A DNA stretch of 7,946 bases from an uncultured Clostridia bacterium (lineage in GTDB: Bacteria; Bacillota; Clostridia; Lachnospirales; Anaerotignaceae): positions 6,603 to 14,548 of the forward strand of contig CAJUKL010000055.1 of assembly GCA_910587195.1 (NCBI GenBank), given 5' to 3'. Under the pieces are notes generated by a model. That model made no database searches. It was not told the DNA's origin and saw only the letters and a list, made by a program, of their open reading frames with translations. Of the stretch, positions 5,746 to 7,946 are shown in pieces. Each line of letters opens with the position of its first letter. Position 1 is the stretch's first letter. Both the position numbers and the translations under genes were made by a program.

Positions 5746-5773
5746 GCGGACGGATTTTTTCGTCCGCCTTTTT
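5746..5773 (+). terminator. Intrinsic terminator immediately before the amidase ribosome site
   Basis: GCGGACG (5746-5752) pairs perfectly with CGTCCGC (5761-5767) around a GATTTTTT loop and is followed by CTTTTT. Only five bases separate its T run from AGGGGG (5779-5784), the ribosome site of the amidase, so no promoter fits between them. Either it attenuates the amidase transcript, or it ends upstream transcription and the amidase depends on readthrough. Confidence 0.8.
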
Positions 5774-5789
5774 GGGATAGGGGGAAAAA

Positions 5790-6725
5790 ATGGAAAGACT
5801 TTTTCATATTGGTATGATACAAATGCCAGTAAATCAAGATACAGCAGTTAATTTGGAGTATATTGAAAATAGTATTGCGTCTTTGATGGGTGGATTTCGA
5901 AAACCAGAGTTAATTATTGGAGTAGAAAGTATCTCCTCTTTTACACCGGAATCTATTCCCGGCAGTATTACAGAATATTTTGGAAAATTGGCAAAGAAAT
6001 ATGGAATCTATTTAATACCGGGTACTATTTGCGAAAAAAGTGATGATTTGCCAGAAGGAAAATATTATAATACAGCACCAATTTTTAATCCGAAAGGAGA
6101 ACTCATAGAATATTATAGAAAAATGGCTCCATGGCGACCTGCAGAAAATATGGTTGCGCCAGGAAAACGATATGTTATATTTGATGTTCCTGAAAAACGA
6201 ACAAAAATAGGAGTACAAATTTGTTATGACTTGAACTTTCCTGAAATTTCCAGAAATGAAACCTTGATGGGTGCAGAAGTGCTTGTAAAATTAACACTTG
6301 ACCCACAAGAATTATATTTGTTAAATAGACCGATTCATTTTGCAAGAGCATTAGAAAATCAAGCCTTTTTAGTTTCCACAAATGGGGTAGGATTTCATCA
6401 TGGTGCGCATTTGTGCGGTCATTCTATGGTCATTTCACCACAAGGAAATTTGCTGTGGGAGGCAGGAGAAACAGAATCTGTTGCTGTGATTACTTTAGAC
6501 TTAAATGAGGTTTCTCGTTGTAGAGAGCAGGGTACTATGTTTATAGAGCATTATCTTCAGCATGTGCGAGATTATGCTTTTCCAATGCCTTTTGCAGAAA
6601 ATATAAAACAAGCACCCTTGTTTCAAACATTAAAACAAGTGCCAGAGTGTAAAATAGATACGCCAACAGAAGAAGTGGAAAAAATAAAACAACATTTAAT
6701 AGATTTTATGGAAAAAAGAAAATAA
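5790..6725 (+). CDS. Nitrilase-superfamily amidase, aliphatic amidase/formamidase type
   Basis: A 311-residue cytoplasmic carbon-nitrogen hydrolase that would split a small amide into a carboxylic acid and ammonia. The catalytic triad is visible: Glu46 in GVESIS, Lys111 in YYRKMAPW and Cys145 in QICYDLNFPEI. The context RKMAPWRPAEN, with a second Glu eight residues after the Lys, matches the aliphatic amidase/formamidase branch (AmiE has RKIIPWCPIEG, from memory) better than beta-ureidopropionase. Length is slightly short of AmiE and AmiF (about 335-345). The C-terminal third is own-type, with a Lys/Glu-rich helix at the end. The ribosome site AGGGGG (5779-5784) lies five bases before the ATG. 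It forms a unit with the next gene. Substrates such as formamide, propionamide or a beta-amino amide are possible; the lyase nearby makes a C3 amide tempting, but this is only inference. Confidence 0.85.
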   Translation: MERLFHIGMIQMPVNQDTAVNLEYIENSIASLMGGFRKPELIIGVESISSFTPESIPGSITEYFGKLAKKYGIYLIPGTICEKSDDLPEGKYYNTAPIFNPKGELIEYYRKMAPWRPAENMVAPGKRYVIFDVPEKRTKIGVQICYDLNFPEISRNETLMGAEVLVKLTLDPQELYLLNRPIHFARALENQAFLVSTNGVGFHHGAHLCGHSMVISPQGNLLWEAGETESVAVITLDLNEVSRCREQGTMFIEHYLQHVRDYAFPMPFAENIKQAPLFQTLKQVPECKIDTPTEEVEKIKQHLIDFMEKRK

Positions 6726-6742
6726 TAAAAAGGGGTTTTAGA

Positions 6743-7039
6743 ATGGAAAAACAACATTTAATTTCTAAGATACAACAAATTGTAAAAGATGAAAAATTTA
6801 AAATAGATGCCTTTTTTTTCTGTGGCTTTCCGGGAGGAACACCAAATGAAAGCCTAAAAAAGGCTTGTGAAAAATATTTAGAGACAGAAGAAAAAGGAGA
6901 ACAAAATACAGCTATTATACAAGAATTGGTAGCAGAATTGGAAAAAGCAATCGTTATAGTTCAGTCTGAAAAAAGTGGTAATGTAACAAATAATGCGGCA
7001 GATATGAAAGAAATATTAGATAATAAAGCATATTTATAA
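6743..7039 (+). CDS. Small conserved-looking protein of unknown function, 98 aa
   Basis: I do not recognise a named domain with confidence. The protein is mostly charged and helical (Lys/Glu-rich at 35-75) with an N-terminal hydrophobic patch IDAFFFCGFPGGTP (21-34). It has Cys27 and Cys42 but no signal peptide or membrane span. The pattern of an early Cys, a short helix, KYLET, then ELVAELEKAI faintly recalls small clostridial proteins that are often labelled Hsp90-like without being Hsp90; I would not rely on that. The ATG lies 17 bases after the amidase stop and follows AGGGG (6731-6735) at seven bases, so the two are cotranscribed. It may be an accessory or redox-sensitive partner of the amidase. 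Confidence 0.75.
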   Translation: MEKQHLISKIQQIVKDEKFKIDAFFFCGFPGGTPNESLKKACEKYLETEEKGEQNTAIIQELVAELEKAIVIVQSEKSGNVTNNAADMKEILDNKAYL

Positions 7040-7058
7040 CGCTTTCTTGAAAGAAAGC
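7040..7058. repeat. 19-bp palindromic repeat, copy 2
   Basis: An exact second copy of CGCTTTCTTGAAAGAAAGC, starting on the base after the TAA of the 98-residue gene. As at 5409, it marks the end of an operon and is followed by a C/T-rich stretch ending in CTGTC or CTGTG. It lies directly before the strong terminator. Confidence 0.75.
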
Positions 7059-7066
7059 TTCAGTCT

Positions 7067-7112
7067 GTCAAAGAACCCACTTTTTACTATTGAAAAGTGG
7101 GTTCTTTTTGAC
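7067..7112. terminator. Strong bidirectional terminator at the amidase unit/IS junction
   Basis: AAAGAACCCACTTTT (7070-7084) pairs perfectly with AAAAGTGGGTTCTTT (7093-7107) around an eight-base loop. Outside it GTC (7067-7069) and GAC (7110-7112) can also pair, leaving two bases bulged. T runs on one side and A runs on the other allow it to stop transcription from both strands. The transposase reading frame ends inside the loop (stop 7089-7087), so the hairpin may be part of the insertion sequence end. Confidence 0.85.
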
Positions 7113-7946
7113 TAAAAAGGAAATAAAACAGAAAAATAATAAAATGATAAGGAGATTTTGCTCTCCATACTGCTAGTTTTTTTAAATTCATTGCAGCATA
7201 TTTAAGCCTCACCCATTTACTTACTTGAGCCAGACCTCTATATAATGTATCTCTCATACCATATTTTTCCTTTGCGTCAGCAAATACTCTCTCTATTGTT
7301 TGACTTCTTAGACTATAACTTCCTTTCCCCATTGGAGAGTACCTGATATCTTCTGCTTTTTCTATATATTCATTCCAGATATGTATGCTTACTATTTTCT
7401 GATTGTTTTTACTATTTGTACATTTTTGTTTACTTGTACAATTTTCGCATTGATATCCTTTACTCTTATATTCTCTATATCCCTCTCTATATTGTTGTAG
7501 CATAAGAAAGTATTTTGTTTTTTGGACATATCACACAATCATAATACTCGTCATAAACATAGTCATATTTTTTATAATCCCCCTTTGCTATCATGGGTCT
7601 TTTATATGGCATAGAGACAATTCTTCCACTATCGAATATTTGTTTACATATTCCTGGTGTTTTATATCCTGCATCTGCTGTTACAATTTCTATTTCTGGA
7701 TAATTGCTACCTTTTGATATAATTCATGAAATGTTCTACTATCATGTACATTTCCTGCTGTAATTACAGTATCTAATATAAAGTTATGTTTATCACATAC
7801 TGTATGAGTACTATATGCAAAACATCTTTTGTGTTCTTTACTGTTTTCATTTTATTGCCAGAGTCATTCTTCACTCTTTTCTTTAAAGCTGCATTTGCTT
7901 TGATATGTGTTGCATCCACAAAAACAACTTCTGGAGATAAATAACC
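7087..7946 (-). pseudogene. IS1182-type transposase, frameshifted and cut by the window edge
   Basis: This is the C-terminal part of a DDE transposase spread over three frameshifts. From the window edge one frame reads FVDATHIKANA (first catalytic Asp context). It shifts near 7828 into RCFAYSTHTVCDKHNFILDTV and TAGNVHDS, near 7713 into YPEIEIVTADAGYKTPGIC and MPYKRPM, and near 7491 into REGYREYKSKGYQCENC. The last part ends with TIERVFADAKEKYGMR (catalytic Glu region) and MNLKKLA. The zinc-like CxxC and this order are typical of IS1182 transposases. The first two shifts lie at runs of A (on the minus strand), as expected from slippage. Compared with remembered relatives, a linker after KANAALKKRV also seems shortened. 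A start at Met 7503 would give only an inactive C-terminal piece, so no functional transposase is made from this copy. Confidence 0.85.

Noticed and set aside
5623..5817. 64-codon plus-strand frame overlapping the leader and amidase start
   Set aside because: It runs through the element end, the leader stem and the terminator, has no ribosome site, and its protein shows no family features.
5790..6725. Amidase as a beta-ureidopropionase that makes beta-alanine from N-carbamoyl-beta-alanine
   Set aside because: This would fit the operon neatly, but the RKMAPWRPAE block with a second Glu eight residues after the Lys points to the aliphatic amidase/formamidase branch. I keep it only as a remote possibility.
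5409..7058. CRISPR-like array from the repeated 19-mer
   Set aside because: There are only two copies, more than 1.6 kb apart with genes between them, and no regular spacers.

Overview
The window comes from a low-GC Gram-positive anaerobe. Codons are AT-rich, Shine-Dalgarno sites are strong (GGAGG type) and there are several U-tract terminators. The best taxonomic clue is the gene at 4937-5395. Its protein closely resembles, from memory, the beta-alanyl-CoA:ammonia lyases of Clostridium (now Anaerotignum) propionicum, so an Anaerotignum-like member of the Lachnospirales is the most likely source. This is inference; no search was run.

Layout. (1) 22-1183, minus strand: a BltD-like GNAT polyamine acetyltransferase frame (737-1183). 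An apparently good ribosome site faces AAG where ATG is expected. A Thr/Ala-rich acidic protein of unknown function follows (22-726) with no visible ribosome site. (2) 1184-1545: AT-rich, no gene. (3) 1546-1753, plus strand: a tandem RNA that looks like a glycine-class (gcvT) riboswitch. The 3' strand of its second aptamer overlaps a long intrinsic terminator, which is the layout of a ligand-ON transcription switch. (4) 1870-5395: a three-gene operon of an APC-superfamily amino acid permease, a saccharopine-dehydrogenase-like NAD(P) oxidoreductase and a beta-aminoacyl-CoA ammonia lyase. (5) 5396-5789: no intact gene. It holds a 19-bp palindromic repeat, the right-end remnant of an IS200/IS605 (TnpB) element with omega-RNA-like hairpins, and a leader with an intrinsic terminator just before the next gene. 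(6) 5790-7039: a nitrilase-superfamily amidase of the aliphatic amidase/formamidase type plus a small unknown protein. The end is marked by a second copy of the 19-bp repeat and a strong terminator. (7) 7087-7946, minus strand: a frameshifted IS1182-type transposase running off the window edge.

How the parts may work together. The permease would import a beta-amino acid, most simply beta-alanine. The lyase removes ammonia from beta-alanyl-CoA to give acryloyl-CoA, the entry to the reductive propionate branch. The dehydrogenase belongs to the fold of 3,5-diaminohexanoate dehydrogenase, which oxidises a beta-amino group in lysine fermentation, so it could supply the oxidative branch (beta-alanine to malonate semialdehyde). 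A glycine-class riboswitch in front of such an operon is striking because beta-alanine is glycine plus one methylene. Both aptamers also depart from the remembered glycine consensus at the same core position. A beta-alanine-responsive variant riboswitch controlling a beta-alanine fermentation operon is the most interesting hypothesis here, but it is untested. The amidase cassette may feed the same pathway or may be an unrelated insertion between two decayed mobile elements.
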